Shown piece after piece: positions 9,310 to 18,705 of a stretch of 64,000 nt of DNA. The stretch is from assembly GCF_039710355.1 (NCBI RefSeq), contig NZ_JBDKWZ010000008.1:248001-312000 (forward strand). The letters are read 5' to 3'. The stretch comes from Rapidithrix thailandica (lineage in GTDB: Bacteria > Bacteroidota > Bacteroidia > Cytophagales > Flammeovirgaceae). Numbering within the stretch: the first letter of the stretch is position 1; each line of letters opens with the position of its first letter. Position numbers and translations under genes: made by a program. The notes under the pieces are model-generated. The model did no database searches, was not told where the DNA came from, and was given only the letters and a program-made list of their open reading frames with translations.

Positions 9310-10362
9310 ATGCAAAGAAAACTTTTACTCATTACCATGTCATTGCTAATCACTACATTCAGTGCACACGCTCAAATTTTTAGCGACTCTTCAGGGTTCG
9401 AATTTTCCGGCTCGGCCGACATTTATTACAAATATGACTTTTCAGGCAACCCAAACATCCCCACCAGTTTTGCCAACGAACAGAATTCTTTTTCCATAGG
9501 AATGTTAGATTTGAGCTTGTCCAAAACTATCAACAAGGTGACTTTGGTAGGGGAGGTGTCTTTTGGGCCCCGTGCCGCCCAGTCTTTGCCCTCCTATTCC
9601 GTGGATGATGAAACGGATTTGGCCTTTAATCTGCAAAACTTGTACATCAGCTATGCACTTACCGAAAAACTCTCTGTTACGGCAGGGTATATGGGTACCT
9701 TTTTGGGGTACGAAGTGATTTCACCTACCGGAAATTTCCATTATTCCACCTCGTATTTGTTTAGTTACGGGCCGTTTCAAAATGCGGGAATCAAGCTCGA
9801 TTATGCCTTTTCCGACCGGGTAGCGCTAATGGTGGGCGTATTCAACCAATGGAATGTATTTGATAACTCGGTATTTGAAAGTAAAGATTTTGGTGCTCAG
9901 CTTTATTTAGTCCCGGTAGAAGGTTGGGATATGTATTTAAACTTTGTGACCGGAAGTATCAACCGGGAATTCGACCTTACGACCACCTATTCCTTAGGTG
10001 ATTTGACATTGGGGCTAAATGTGGCCTCTTGGGAAAATGTGGATTATGAGCCTGATTTGGAGACCGAAAATAGTACCCAACCTAACTTTTTTGGAGGTGC
10101 CTTGTACTTGAGCTACGCAATTTCGGATGCAGTGGCTTTGGGGGTTAGAGGAGAGCATTTCTCTACGGAAAAAACGGGTTATCTGGGGGCTGCCAAAAGT
10201 GTGAAAGCATTCACTTTTTCGGCTAACTTAAAATCAGGCCCATTGACTTTCATTCCTGAATTCCGGATTGACAGCGGTGATAAAGATTTGTTTTTAGACA
10301 GTGATGAAATGGCGACAAAATCAGCTTCGCAACTATTGTTAGCAGCCATATACGCTTTTTAG
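9310..10362 (+). CDS. Outer-membrane porin-like beta-barrel (BBP2/OmpL-like)
   Basis: A 350-residue outer-membrane protein. A signal peptide ends at SAHAQ. The rest is a regular series of amphipathic strands, with motifs such as FSIGMLDLSLSKTINKVTLVGEVSFGP divided into short strand segments, LQNLYISYAL, and KLSVTAGYMGTFLGYEVI. It ends LLLAAIYAF with the aromatic C-terminal residue expected for BAM-dependent insertion. The pattern fits the putative porin-2 family (PF07642). In Bacteroidota such porins often accompany transporters for small solutes, but none is adjacent here. The substrate is unknown. ATG 9310 is directly before the signal peptide. Confidence 0.75.
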   Translation: MQRKLLLITMSLLITTFSAHAQIFSDSSGFEFSGSADIYYKYDFSGNPNIPTSFANEQNSFSIGMLDLSLSKTINKVTLVGEVSFGPRAAQSLPSYSVDDETDLAFNLQNLYISYALTEKLSVTAGYMGTFLGYEVISPTGNFHYSTSYLFSYGPFQNAGIKLDYAFSDRVALMVGVFNQWNVFDNSVFESKDFGAQLYLVPVEGWDMYLNFVTGSINREFDLTTTYSLGDLTLGLNVASWENVDYEPDLETENSTQPNFFGGALYLSYAISDAVALGVRGEHFSTEKTGYLGAAKSVKAFTFSANLKSGPLTFIPEFRIDSGDKDLFLDSDEMATKSASQLLLAAIYAF

Positions 10363-10560
10363 AGCAAGTTTAAAACTTGTTGTTGACTCAAAGGATAAAA
10401 TTTAAACATGCTCTTAATCCTTTACCTATATTTTATCTAAGTTTTGTTAAATTTCGAATGGCCTGGAGATTTTATTTCCCGGTCATTTTTTGGGTCCTGC
10501 TTTCCAGTTTCCCCTTTTTGTCTGTAAATTAATCCCCATAAAGCCAATAAACCCAACACC

Positions 10561-13239
10561 ATGAAATCACTTTTTTACCCTCAAAATATTGCTGTAATCG
10601 GAGCTTCGGAGCGCAATGGAAGTATCGGTAAACGACTGATCCAAAACCTGATGGCTCATGACTTTCATGGGAAAATCTTTCCGGTAAGTTTGCGGCATTC
10701 TTCCATCTTTAATAACAAAGCATATTCTTCGGTCAAGCAGATAAAAGAGCCTATCGATTTGGCCTTGGTGGCTGTGCCCGCGTGTTCTGTGCCGGCGGTT
10801 ATCAAAGATTGTGGAGTGAAAGGGATTAAAAGTGTCATCATTATTTCGGCCGGTTTCCGGGAGACGGGCACGATGGAAGGTGCCGAGTTGGAGAAGAAAA
10901 TCGTGCATTATGCCCGCAAATACCAAATTCGGATTGTAGGACCTAACTGTATCGGGGTCATCAATCCATACCTGGGCTTAAATGCCTCTATTGCCCGTTC
11001 TATGGCACAAAAAGGAAAAGTGGCCTTTGTCAGTCAGAGTGGGGCTATTTGCGATGCAATTTTGGATTGGGGCAATCAACGCAATATTGGCTTTAGCTAC
11101 TTTATCTCCCCAGGGGCCATGATCGATGTCAATTTAGCGGACTTGATCTTGTTTTTGGGAGATGACCCGCATACTTCAGCGATCTTATTGTATCTGGAAT
11201 TTATCACGGATGCCCGTAGTTTTCTATCGGCCTGCCGGGAGGTTTCTTATACCAAACCGATTATTGTGATTAAAGCCGGTAAAACCTTAGAAGCCGCGCA
11301 ATCGGCGGCATCCCATACCGGTTCGCTCACAGGAAAGGATGCCATCTTTGAAGCCGCTTTTCGAAGAACGGGTGTCTTACGGGTGGACCGCCTGGAAGAA
11401 TTATTTTTAATGGCTTCGGTATTGCACAAACAACCTACCCCCAAGCACAATCGCCTGATGATTGTTACCAATGCAGGAGGGCCCGCTATTTTAGCTACGG
11501 ATAATTTACTATTGGGAGGAGGGAAGCTAGCGGAATTGCCGGAGCAGTTGTCTCCCAAGCTATCCGGGCAACTAAAAGAAAAGAGGATAAAGCCTAGTAA
11601 TCCGCTGGATTTACAAAATGATGCAGATCAGGAGGTTTATCATACGGCCGTAGAGGAGCTTTTTAAAATTCCTGAAAACGATGGGGTGTTGGTGTTAGTG
11701 ACGCCACAAGCTGTGAATGATCCTGAGGGTATCGTAAAAAGGTTGATGGAGGTAAAGCGACAAAGAAGCAAGCCTTTTTTGCTCACCATCATGGGAGCGG
11801 AGCCTAATAGGGAAACCATTGGAGAACTTATGAAGGCCGGGATTTCCCCGATACCTTATCCGGATACTGCCGCCAAGATTTTTAATTATATGTGGAAATA
11901 TGCATATAATATCAAAGGGATTTATGAAACGCCCGATTTGCATACCGAGTACGATGCCGATGAAGCCCGCGAAAAAGTATTGGCCATCATTCAAAATGCC
12001 AGAAATGAAAACCGGGCGTACCTTACGGAAATAGAGTCCAAGGCATTATTGGAAGCTTATGATTTACCTATTGTACAAGGTGCATTAGCCCGGTCGGTTG
12101 ACCAAGCGGCGGTGATTGCCGAAAAAATAGGCTATCCGGTAGTGTTAAAAGTGAATTCCGTAGAGATAGCGCATAAAAATCAAGTAGGAGGAATTGTTTT
12201 TAACTTACATAGTGAAGCCGCTTTGCGGGATGCCTACCAACGGATTGAATCCCGCATTGTGGAACGGTTTGGGGAAAGGGCATTCGGAGGCGTTTCGGTG
12301 CAGAAAATGGTGACGCCTCTTTTGCTGGAACTGATTATCGGGGCAACTATCGATGAGCAATTCGGCCCGGTGTTATTATTTGGCAATGGCGGTGAAAATG
12401 TGGAAGTCTATAAAGATACGGCTTTGGCCTTACCTCCTTTAAATACCACCTTGGCAAAACGCCTGATGGAGCAAACCCGCATATACCGCAATGCTTATAA
12501 AATGCACAAAATCAGTGAGGAAATCCATGAGCGGTTGCAACAGATTTTAGTGCGGTTCAGCCGGATTGTATTGGAAAATCCGGAAATCAGTGAGATCGAT
12601 ATCAACCCCATTGCGGTAGCCAATAACGACTTGATGGTTCTGGATGCATTTGTGGCCCTGCACGCTCCGGACACCGATTTGTCAAAACTGCCTCCGCTGG
12701 CAATCCGCCCTTATCCCGATGAATACCAAGGTACCTGGGAGATGAGTAATGGGGAAGAGGTGACCGTCCGCCCGATTTTGCCCGAAGATGAAAACCTGGT
12801 GATTGCTTTCCACAAAACCCTTTCGGATGAGAGTGTGTATATGCGGTATTTTTACAATTTGAGTTACAATACCCGGATTTCCCATGAACGTTTGGCCCGT
12901 ATATGTTTTATTGATTACGACCGGGAAATGGCTCTGGTGACTTTGGAAAAAGATGAAAAGGGACACGACCGCTTAATTGGGGTAGGGCGGCTGACTAAGT
13001 ACAGAACGGAAGAGAAAGCCGAGTTTGCCATCATCATTAGTGATTACTATCAAGGAAAAGGCTTAGGGGCTGAATTGTTAAAACGCCTGATTGAAATCGG
13101 CAAAAAAGAACAGTTGAAGGAAATTGTAGCGGATATTCTCCCGGAAAACAGAGGAATGAAAACGGTCTGTGAAAAATTAGGCTTTCAGGTGAAAATGGAT
13201 TTGGAAGAACAGGTCTTAAAAGCAAAATTGAAACTTTAA
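10561..13239 (+). CDS. ADP-forming acyl-CoA synthetase / GNAT fusion (Pat-like protein acetyltransferase)
   Basis: An 892-residue fusion. In order: CoA-binding Rossmann domain (residues 1-130, AVIGASERNGSIG), succinyl-CoA-ligase-like domain (130-460), ATP-grasp domain (470-700, VLKVNSVEIAHKNQVGGI), and a C-terminal GNAT acetyltransferase domain (720-892, GVGRL and YQGKGLGAELLKRLIEIG). This is the architecture of the E. coli protein lysine acetyltransferase Pat (YfiQ), which acetylates acetyl-CoA synthetase. A histidine is kept in the SHTGS motif (His252), the position phosphorylated in active ADP-forming acetyl-CoA synthetases, so ligase activity may be retained. Monocistronic. The GNAT function is well supported; the substrate is not. 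Confidence 0.9.
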   Translation: MKSLFYPQNIAVIGASERNGSIGKRLIQNLMAHDFHGKIFPVSLRHSSIFNNKAYSSVKQIKEPIDLALVAVPACSVPAVIKDCGVKGIKSVIIISAGFRETGTMEGAELEKKIVHYARKYQIRIVGPNCIGVINPYLGLNASIARSMAQKGKVAFVSQSGAICDAILDWGNQRNIGFSYFISPGAMIDVNLADLILFLGDDPHTSAILLYLEFITDARSFLSACREVSYTKPIIVIKAGKTLEAAQSAASHTGSLTGKDAIFEAAFRRTGVLRVDRLEELFLMASVLHKQPTPKHNRLMIVTNAGGPAILATDNLLLGGGKLAELPEQLSPKLSGQLKEKRIKPSNPLDLQNDADQEVYHTAVEELFKIPENDGVLVLVTPQAVNDPEGIVKRLMEVKRQRSKPFLLTIMGAEPNRETIGELMKAGISPIPYPDTAAKIFNYMWKYAYNIKGIYETPDLHTEYDADEAREKVLAIIQNARNENRAYLTEIESKALLEAYDLPIVQGALARSVDQAAVIAEKIGYPVVLKVNSVEIAHKNQVGGIVFNLHSEAALRDAYQRIESRIVERFGERAFGGVSVQKMVTPLLLELIIGATIDEQFGPVLLFGNGGENVEVYKDTALALPPLNTTLAKRLMEQTRIYRNAYKMHKISEEIHERLQQILVRFSRIVLENPEISEIDINPIAVANNDLMVLDAFVALHAPDTDLSKLPPLAIRPYPDEYQGTWEMSNGEEVTVRPILPEDENLVIAFHKTLSDESVYMRYFYNLSYNTRISHERLARICFIDYDREMALVTLEKDEKGHDRLIGVGRLTKYRTEEKAEFAIIISDYYQGKGLGAELLKRLIEIGKKEQLKEIVADILPENRGMKTVCEKLGFQVKMDLEEQVLKAKLKL

Positions 13240-13262
13240 GCTCCTGGCATCAAGAAGGCATA

Positions 13263-13652
13263 CTAGTGACTGTATTCGGTCTCCAGCTCAAAAAAATGCT
13301 CTTTCAGGTCATCCAGTTCCAATTCCAGGTACAGAATGTTGTGAGAAATGCGCTCTTCATTTTCCGGAAGGTAATGTTGAGAGCCCGTTTCACTGAGCTT
13401 TTTGTGGTTTTGATGGATATAATAATCAAATTGGATAATTTGCGAACGGACTTTCCGGATATGTTTCTGCAAGAGGTGGACTTTATGTTCTAACCTGCTA
13501 ACCATTGGCAGTTGGGGATGCTTTTTGCCTATATGCGCAAGCCCTTTGGTGATTTGTTTTAGCAAATACTCAAATTGGCTGAGCTCGGCATTCCAGGTAT
13601 GCTTCTTTTTCTGAAGTCGTTGCAAGGCTAAGTCAGACGGAAATACGCTCAT
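13263..13652 (-). CDS. Small helical coiled-coil protein, unknown function
   Basis: A 129-residue soluble protein without signal peptide. Composition is rich in Leu, Gln, Lys, Glu and His with heptad-like spacing (LALQRLQKKKHTWNAELSQ, LEHKVHLLQKHIRKVRSQII, LYLELELDDLKEHFFELETE), which predicts long helices or a coiled coil. No family is recognised. It converges on the Pat-like gene with only 23 bases between stops. The start ATG at 13652 gives a coherent N-terminus. Real gene likely, function unknown. Confidence 0.6.
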   Translation of the reverse strand: MSVFPSDLALQRLQKKKHTWNAELSQFEYLLKQITKGLAHIGKKHPQLPMVSRLEHKVHLLQKHIRKVRSQIIQFDYYIHQNHKKLSETGSQHYLPENEERISHNILYLELELDDLKEHFFELETEYSH

Positions 13653-13913
13653 AAATCAGCAATTCTTAAATCCTCCTTATGATAAAGATACACTTTATTT
13701 CTCAGTTATAATCTGGCTTTGATAAAAAAGAACAAGAAGAACTTATGGTTCAAAAGAAAGAAGTTTTCAGAATAACCCGGATTGAGGTAGCATTGTTTTG
13801 ATATGAGTGGTGGGTCGTGTTGGACGAGAAAGGTCACCGGACCTACTCCTCCCTCCGAATGGCCGGAAGGGAAGAGCAGGCATTCTTCGATGAATTGAAA
13901 ACTCTTGCTTTTT

Positions 13914-14390
13914 TTATTTATAAATTAAAACAACGGCATAGGCGGATACTCCTTCTTCCCGGCCTACAAACCCTAATTTTTCCGTTGTGGTGGCCTTGAT
14001 GGAAAGGTCCTCTTCCTCTATGCCCATTACTTGGGCCAGGCAGGTTTTCATTGTAGGAATATGAGGGTTGACTTTAGGTAGTTGGAGGCATATGGTGCTG
14101 TCCACATTGCCAATCCGGTATCCTTTGTCTGCAATCAACTGACAAACCTCTTTTAAAAGAATTTTACTGTCAATTCCTTTGTATTGAGGGTCCTTATCTG
14201 AAAAATGATAGCCGATATCCCGCAAGTTGGCCGCACCCAATAGTGCATCGCAAATCACATGGATGAGTACGTCTGCATCCGAATGCCCCACCGCACCGTG
14301 TGTATGGGGGATTTTAATACCTCCTAACCAAAAATCTTTCCCCGCTTCCAGCTTGTGTACATCGTATCCCTGACCTACTCTGATCTTCAT
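13914..14390 (-). CDS. ispF: 2-C-methyl-D-erythritol 2,4-cyclodiphosphate synthase
   Basis: A 158-residue enzyme of the MEP pathway that cyclises CDP-methylerythritol phosphate with release of CMP. Metal ligands Asp10, His12 (GYDVH) and His44 (VLIH) are all present. GHSDADVL and the C-terminal ATTTEKLGFVGREEG motif, which binds the CMP moiety, are intact. Full length. On the minus strand a promoter with TTG and TATCTTCG at exactly 19 bases apart lies about 45 bases upstream. Not linked to ispE in this window. Confidence 0.97.
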   Translation of the reverse strand: MKIRVGQGYDVHKLEAGKDFWLGGIKIPHTHGAVGHSDADVLIHVICDALLGAANLRDIGYHFSDKDPQYKGIDSKILLKEVCQLIADKGYRIGNVDSTICLQLPKVNPHIPTMKTCLAQVMGIEEEDLSIKATTTEKLGFVGREEGVSAYAVVLIYK

Positions 14391-14807
14391 ATTTCCTTAT
14401 TTTTAAGTTTTCTATTTATTTTGGTGGTAATATTGCGAAGATAAAAAGGGAAAGCTTTTTGCCAACTCCCCTTTTGAATAAAAGCGCGGAGAAAAATGAA
14501 GGATTTTGAAACAGCTTTTCCCGAATATAGTTTTCTTTTGTAGAGATGAGGTAGGTGGGCTTTCTACAAGCTGAGTAATGAAGGAAATGTCCCGATTACC
14601 TGGAATAATTAATTGATTTCCACTTGAAATTGAGCGGTTATTTTTGAATTGCAAAGAATCCTTTCCGTTCTTTGCTATCGTGAAGAAAATTTACATATTA
14701 TACCTTAGCCTCTCATAGACGAACATGAGGGATAATATTTGAGAAAATACTAACAAAATACAGCCTTCGGTCAAGGGGCTGCTGTTATACGATAAACTAA
14801 TTGATAG
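14391..14807. other. Divergent intergenic region
   Basis: A 417-base gap between divergent ispF and the double Ddl gene. It holds the ispF promoter at 14436-14465. An 80-codon minus-strand frame here overlaps that promoter and is judged spurious. No promoter match was seen for the plus-strand gene. Confidence 0.5.
14436..14465 (-). promoter_or_regulatory. ispF promoter (TTG-N19-TATCTTCG)
   Basis: On the minus strand TTG (14463-14465) is followed after exactly 19 bases by TATCTTCG (14436-14443), one base away from the Bacteroidota -7 consensus TAnnTTTG. It is 45 bases before the ispF start. Confidence 0.6.
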
Positions 14808-17495
14808 ATGAGAGTAGGAGTATTTTTTGGGGGTCAGTCAAGAGAACGTGAAGTATCATTTGCCGGGGGACGGACCGTGTATGACAATTTGAACAAAAGC
14901 CTTTTCGAACCTATTCCGATTTTTGTAGACAGCAAAGGGAATTTCATCCTGCTGGACTGGCAATATATTTATAAAGGAACGATCCGGGATTTTTACCCAC
15001 CCATCAATAAAGTTCCGGCTTCTGCCAACGGTTTCCAAATCTATCTGGAATCTTTGGGGGAACTGACATGCGAACAACAGGAGGAAATTATTTCGGAAGT
15101 AGGCCGTAAGGTGCAACCCGAAGAGTTTAGAGACTTGTTTGATTTTGCCTTTTTGGCTTTGCATGGACCTTACGGCGAAGACGGAAACATTCAGGGCTTG
15201 TTGGAATGGTACGGATTGCCTTACTCAGGTTCGGGAATTTTACCCTCTGCCATCGGCATAGACAAGTCCGTTCAAAAGCAAATGTTCAAAGACCTGGGCT
15301 TAAACAGCCCGGCCACCACCAAACTCTCCAAATCTGATTGGCTGAGCCAAGATCACAGCGCGTTATTTCATTCTTTACAGAAGCAGTTAGGTTTTCCCTT
15401 TGTGGTAAAAGCCCCGCATCAGGGAAGTTCCATTGGGGTGGCGGTGATTAACACCGAAGACCAAGAAACCTTTGAGCGGCAGGTAAACAGGGCCTTCTTT
15501 ATGGAAGAATTGGATGAGGCGGCCTGGTCACAATATTCTCCTCAGGACAAATTGCAGTTTATTGCCGGGTTGGTGGATATCCGTTCGGGAATTGGCTTGC
15601 CCGTATTCTATCAAGTAGCCGGAAAAGGCGAAAAAGAAATCGTATACCATCCGGAAGAATTACTTCGGAAATTGGATGCTCATTTTGCACAGAGCGCTGA
15701 AAATATTCATTTGCAAGCTTGGGACGAAGAGGAGTTTGTCCTGTTTGAGGCCTTTATCAAAGGACGGGAGTTTTCTTGTATTGTGGTAGAAGACGAAAAC
15801 GGACAGCCTTTGCCATTGCCTCCTACGGAAGTGATCAAGGTACAAGACCTCTTCGACTATCGCTCCAAGTACTTACCGGGAATGAGCCGGAAGCGTACGC
15901 CGATTGACTTGGATTTGCCAAGTATCCGGAAAATTCAAAAGGCTTGTTGTGAGCTCTATCAGAAATTGCACTTCGATGTATATGCCCGGATTGACGGGTT
16001 TATCACAGAGGAAGGAGAAGTCTTTTTGAACGATCCGAACACTACTTCGGGAATGATGCCTTCTTCCTTTTTCTTTCATCAAGCGGCTGAAATCGGCTTG
16101 AACCCCTCTCAGTTTTTAACGTTTATTATCCGTACCTCGCTGGCTAAACGCCTACAAACAGGTAAGCGAAATCAACATTTGAGAAATTTGTTGGAGGGTT
16201 TAGATGGCGAAATTGCCTCTTTACAAGCGCATATGGCGGAAAAAACCAAGGTGGCCGTGATCATGGGGGGCTATTCTTCCGAAAGGCATATCTCGGTGGA
16301 AAGCGGTCGGAATATTTATGAAAAACTGGCTTCCTCTGAAAAATATGAACCTGTGCCAATATTTCTAACCGGCTCGGATAAACAACACGAGCTGTATGTG
16401 ATTCCGGTAAATATCTTGTTGAAAGACAATGCTGATGATATCCGGCATAAAATCACGGAAGCCCTGGAAACCGAGAAGCATCCTGTTTTGGACGAAACCA
16501 TTGCCGAAGCGAAAAACTTGACGTCCAAATATGCCGGAGTCGTAGATTTCCAACCTAGAAAATTAAACTACGAACAGTTAGCGGAGGAAGTAGGTGAGGC
16601 ATTTATTGCATTGCATGGCCGGCCGGGGGAGGACGGAGCAGTACAAAAGCACCTGGATCGATTGAAAATTCCTTATAACGGTTCGGGAGTGGAAAGTTCG
16701 CAAATTACCATTGATAAATACAAAACCAATGAGATTCTTCGATCTCATGGTATAAAGGTGGCGAAACATTACTTGTTGGAAAAAGAGGATTGGTTGACTG
16801 ATCAGGAAAAGACGGTCGGTTATATCGAGAAAGAATTTCCTTATCCTTTGATTGCCAAACCGGCTGACGATGGATGCAGTTCTGCCGTGAAAAAAATTGA
16901 TGACAGAGCCACGCTGGAAGCTTTTGCCAGGAGTATTTTCCGGGAAGAAGAGGAACTCAATCAGGAGGACTTACGTGTCCTGAATCTTCAGCCTAAGGAA
17001 GAGTTTCCACAAAAAAAATGTTTCTTGATTGAAGAGATGATCACCAAAACGGATGCGGAGCATTTTCTGGAAATTACCGGAGGAATGCTGACCCAATATG
17101 GTGAAGGAGGGGTTGAATACGAAGTTTTTGAACCTTCGGAAGCCTTGGCCAGCAAGGGAATTTTGTCATTGGAAGAAAAATTCCTTGCCGGTGAAGGACA
17201 GAACATTACCCCGGCACGCTTTGCTATCGGAAATGCGGAAAGGAATGCCGAAATCTCAAAAGCGGTTCGAGGTACCTTGGAAAAGGTAGCCCGTATTCTT
17301 CAAGTGGAAGGTTATTGCAGGGTTGATGCCTTTGTGAAGATTTATGCAGACCGGGTGGAAACTTATGTGATTGAAGTGAACTCTTTGCCTGGCATGACCC
17401 CGGCCACCTGTATTTTCCATCAATGCGCCATTCACGGATACAAACCATACGAGTTCATTGACAATATCCTGGAATACGGAAAACAACGCTTGTAA
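14808..17495 (+). CDS. ddl: Tandem double D-alanine--D-alanine ligase
   Basis: An 895-residue protein that carries two complete Ddl modules in one frame, each with preATP-grasp and ATP-grasp domains; usual Ddl length is about 310-370. Module 1 (residues 1-465): FFGGQSREREVSF, LHGPYGEDGN, SGSGILPSAIGIDK, HQGSSIGVAV, ARIDGF, NDPNTTSGMM. Module 2 (about 477-895): MGGYSSERHISVESG, LHGRPGEDGAV, NGSGVESSQITIDK, DDGCSSAV, CRVDAF, IEVNSLPGMTP. Ddl joins two D-Ala for peptidoglycan precursors. The metal-ligand Glu of the ExN motif is Asp in module 1 (NDPN) and Glu in module 2 (EVN). The serine loop is canonical in module 1 but altered in module 2. The halves therefore differ in which catalytic residues are canonical. 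A PASTA gene follows by 95 bases, consistent with a cell-wall locus. Confidence 0.92.
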   Translation: MRVGVFFGGQSREREVSFAGGRTVYDNLNKSLFEPIPIFVDSKGNFILLDWQYIYKGTIRDFYPPINKVPASANGFQIYLESLGELTCEQQEEIISEVGRKVQPEEFRDLFDFAFLALHGPYGEDGNIQGLLEWYGLPYSGSGILPSAIGIDKSVQKQMFKDLGLNSPATTKLSKSDWLSQDHSALFHSLQKQLGFPFVVKAPHQGSSIGVAVINTEDQETFERQVNRAFFMEELDEAAWSQYSPQDKLQFIAGLVDIRSGIGLPVFYQVAGKGEKEIVYHPEELLRKLDAHFAQSAENIHLQAWDEEEFVLFEAFIKGREFSCIVVEDENGQPLPLPPTEVIKVQDLFDYRSKYLPGMSRKRTPIDLDLPSIRKIQKACCELYQKLHFDVYARIDGFITEEGEVFLNDPNTTSGMMPSSFFFHQAAEIGLNPSQFLTFIIRTSLAKRLQTGKRNQHLRNLLEGLDGEIASLQAHMAEKTKVAVIMGGYSSERHISVESGRNIYEKLASSEKYEPVPIFLTGSDKQHELYVIPVNILLKDNADDIRHKITEALETEKHPVLDETIAEAKNLTSKYAGVVDFQPRKLNYEQLAEEVGEAFIALHGRPGEDGAVQKHLDRLKIPYNGSGVESSQITIDKYKTNEILRSHGIKVAKHYLLEKEDWLTDQEKTVGYIEKEFPYPLIAKPADDGCSSAVKKIDDRATLEAFARSIFREEEELNQEDLRVLNLQPKEEFPQKKCFLIEEMITKTDAEHFLEITGGMLTQYGEGGVEYEVFEPSEALASKGILSLEEKFLAGEGQNITPARFAIGNAERNAEISKAVRGTLEKVARILQVEGYCRVDAFVKIYADRVETYVIEVNSLPGMTPATCIFHQCAIHGYKPYEFIDNILEYGKQRL

Positions 17496-17590
17496 AATTG
17501 CGCCAGGAAAAAAGAGGGAGGTAATCTTACCAGGTATTGTTTATTTTTGCTTGATTTTAATAAAAACCAAATATAGAGCGAATTAATCTT

Positions 17591-18427
17591 ATGTTGAATT
17601 TCTTTAAACAAAATACACCTGTAGCCTTGGTGCTCAATATAGTCTTGGTACTAGGATTGGGCTTTGGGGGGATTACTTTGTTTTATTATGTATATCTGCC
17701 GGCAGCTACAGATCATGGTGAGACGATCACAGTGCCAAACTTGAGTGGTTTGCAACTGGATGAGGTCGAAAGGGTATTAATGGAAAAGGAATTGCGGTAT
17801 GAAATTTACGATTCCAGTGCGTCTAATTTCACCTCGGAATTTCCTCCGATGACTGTCCTAAAGCAAAATCCTTTACCGGATGCCAAAGTAAAACTGAACC
17901 GTAAAATTTACCTTACGGTCAATCCGACTTCACCTCCGATCATTCGCATTCCGGATATTGTGGACGGTTCTATGAAAAATGCTCAGATCCTTTTGAAAAG
18001 TTATGGACTGGAAGTGGGTAAAATAGAATATGTGGATGCTCCATTTACCAATACCATTGAGGCTGTGCGTTTCCGGGGGAAAGAGTATAAAAAGGAGGAA
18101 ATCAAAGAAGGGATAAGTGTGCCTAAAGGAGCGAAAGTGGATTTGCTGGTGAGAAATGGCTTGGGACGCAGTGAAATGTCGATCCCTGATTTGAAGGGAA
18201 TGCCTCTGGACGAAGCCGAGCAATTGCTGGCCGGAATGGGCTTGGTATTGGGCAATGTGGAGTATGAAGAAACGGAAGATGCGGTAGAAGGAACCATTAT
18301 CCGTCAGAGTCCTGAGGCCAATGAGCGTTTGCGCATCCGGGTAGGGAGTACCGTAGATTTGTGGGTATCAGGGTATTTTCCGGACGAAGATAAAATTAAA
18401 GCCCAGGCGCAAGAGAATGAAGAGTAA
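17591..18427 (+). CDS. Membrane-anchored PASTA-domain protein
   Basis: A 278-residue protein with a short cytoplasmic tail, one transmembrane helix (residues 12-34, VALVLNIVLVLGLGFGGITL) and three extracytoplasmic PASTA domains (about 44-110, 115-190, 195-262), each starting with a P-(N/D)-(L/I) motif such as VPNLSGLQLDEVERVL and IPDLKGMPLDEAEQLL. No kinase or transpeptidase domain is attached. PASTA domains are associated with peptidoglycan or muropeptide sensing. A single-helix PASTA protein next to ddl is a common Bacteroidota arrangement. It is 95 bases downstream of ddl with a terminator after it, so a two-gene operon is probable. Confidence 0.88.
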   Translation: MLNFFKQNTPVALVLNIVLVLGLGFGGITLFYYVYLPAATDHGETITVPNLSGLQLDEVERVLMEKELRYEIYDSSASNFTSEFPPMTVLKQNPLPDAKVKLNRKIYLTVNPTSPPIIRIPDIVDGSMKNAQILLKSYGLEVGKIEYVDAPFTNTIEAVRFRGKEYKKEEIKEGISVPKGAKVDLLVRNGLGRSEMSIPDLKGMPLDEAEQLLAGMGLVLGNVEYEETEDAVEGTIIRQSPEANERLRIRVGSTVDLWVSGYFPDEDKIKAQAQENEE

Positions 18428-18463
18428 TTACGGTTGATGACGACAATCTTGCCGGAATTTAGG

Positions 18464-18503
18464 GTCCCCCTTCTTGTAAACTCACAGGAAGGGGGATTTT
18501 TTG
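18464..18503 (+). terminator. Rho-independent terminator after PASTA gene
   Basis: Stem TCCCCCTTC / GGAAGGGGGA with a 12-13 base loop and a following TTTTTT tract, about 40 bases after the stop. Confidence 0.85.
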
Positions 18504-18705
18504 TAAGAGCGGAGGTTTCCCTTAAATTCATTATCAACTCGCTTTCCATTTAACCTTCTCTACTGAAAAATTCTTAGATTGCTCTTGTGCTTTTGATCTG
18601 CTAAATGTTTATTATTGACTTATAAAATTAAACTTTCAGGAGGATACATATTGCCAAGTAAAGCGCTGTGATTCGTATCCCCACAAACAAATCCGGCTAG
18701 ATCTT

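Noticed and set aside
14412..14654. 80-codon minus-strand frame upstream of ispF
   Set aside because: It covers the ispF promoter and shows no conserved pattern.
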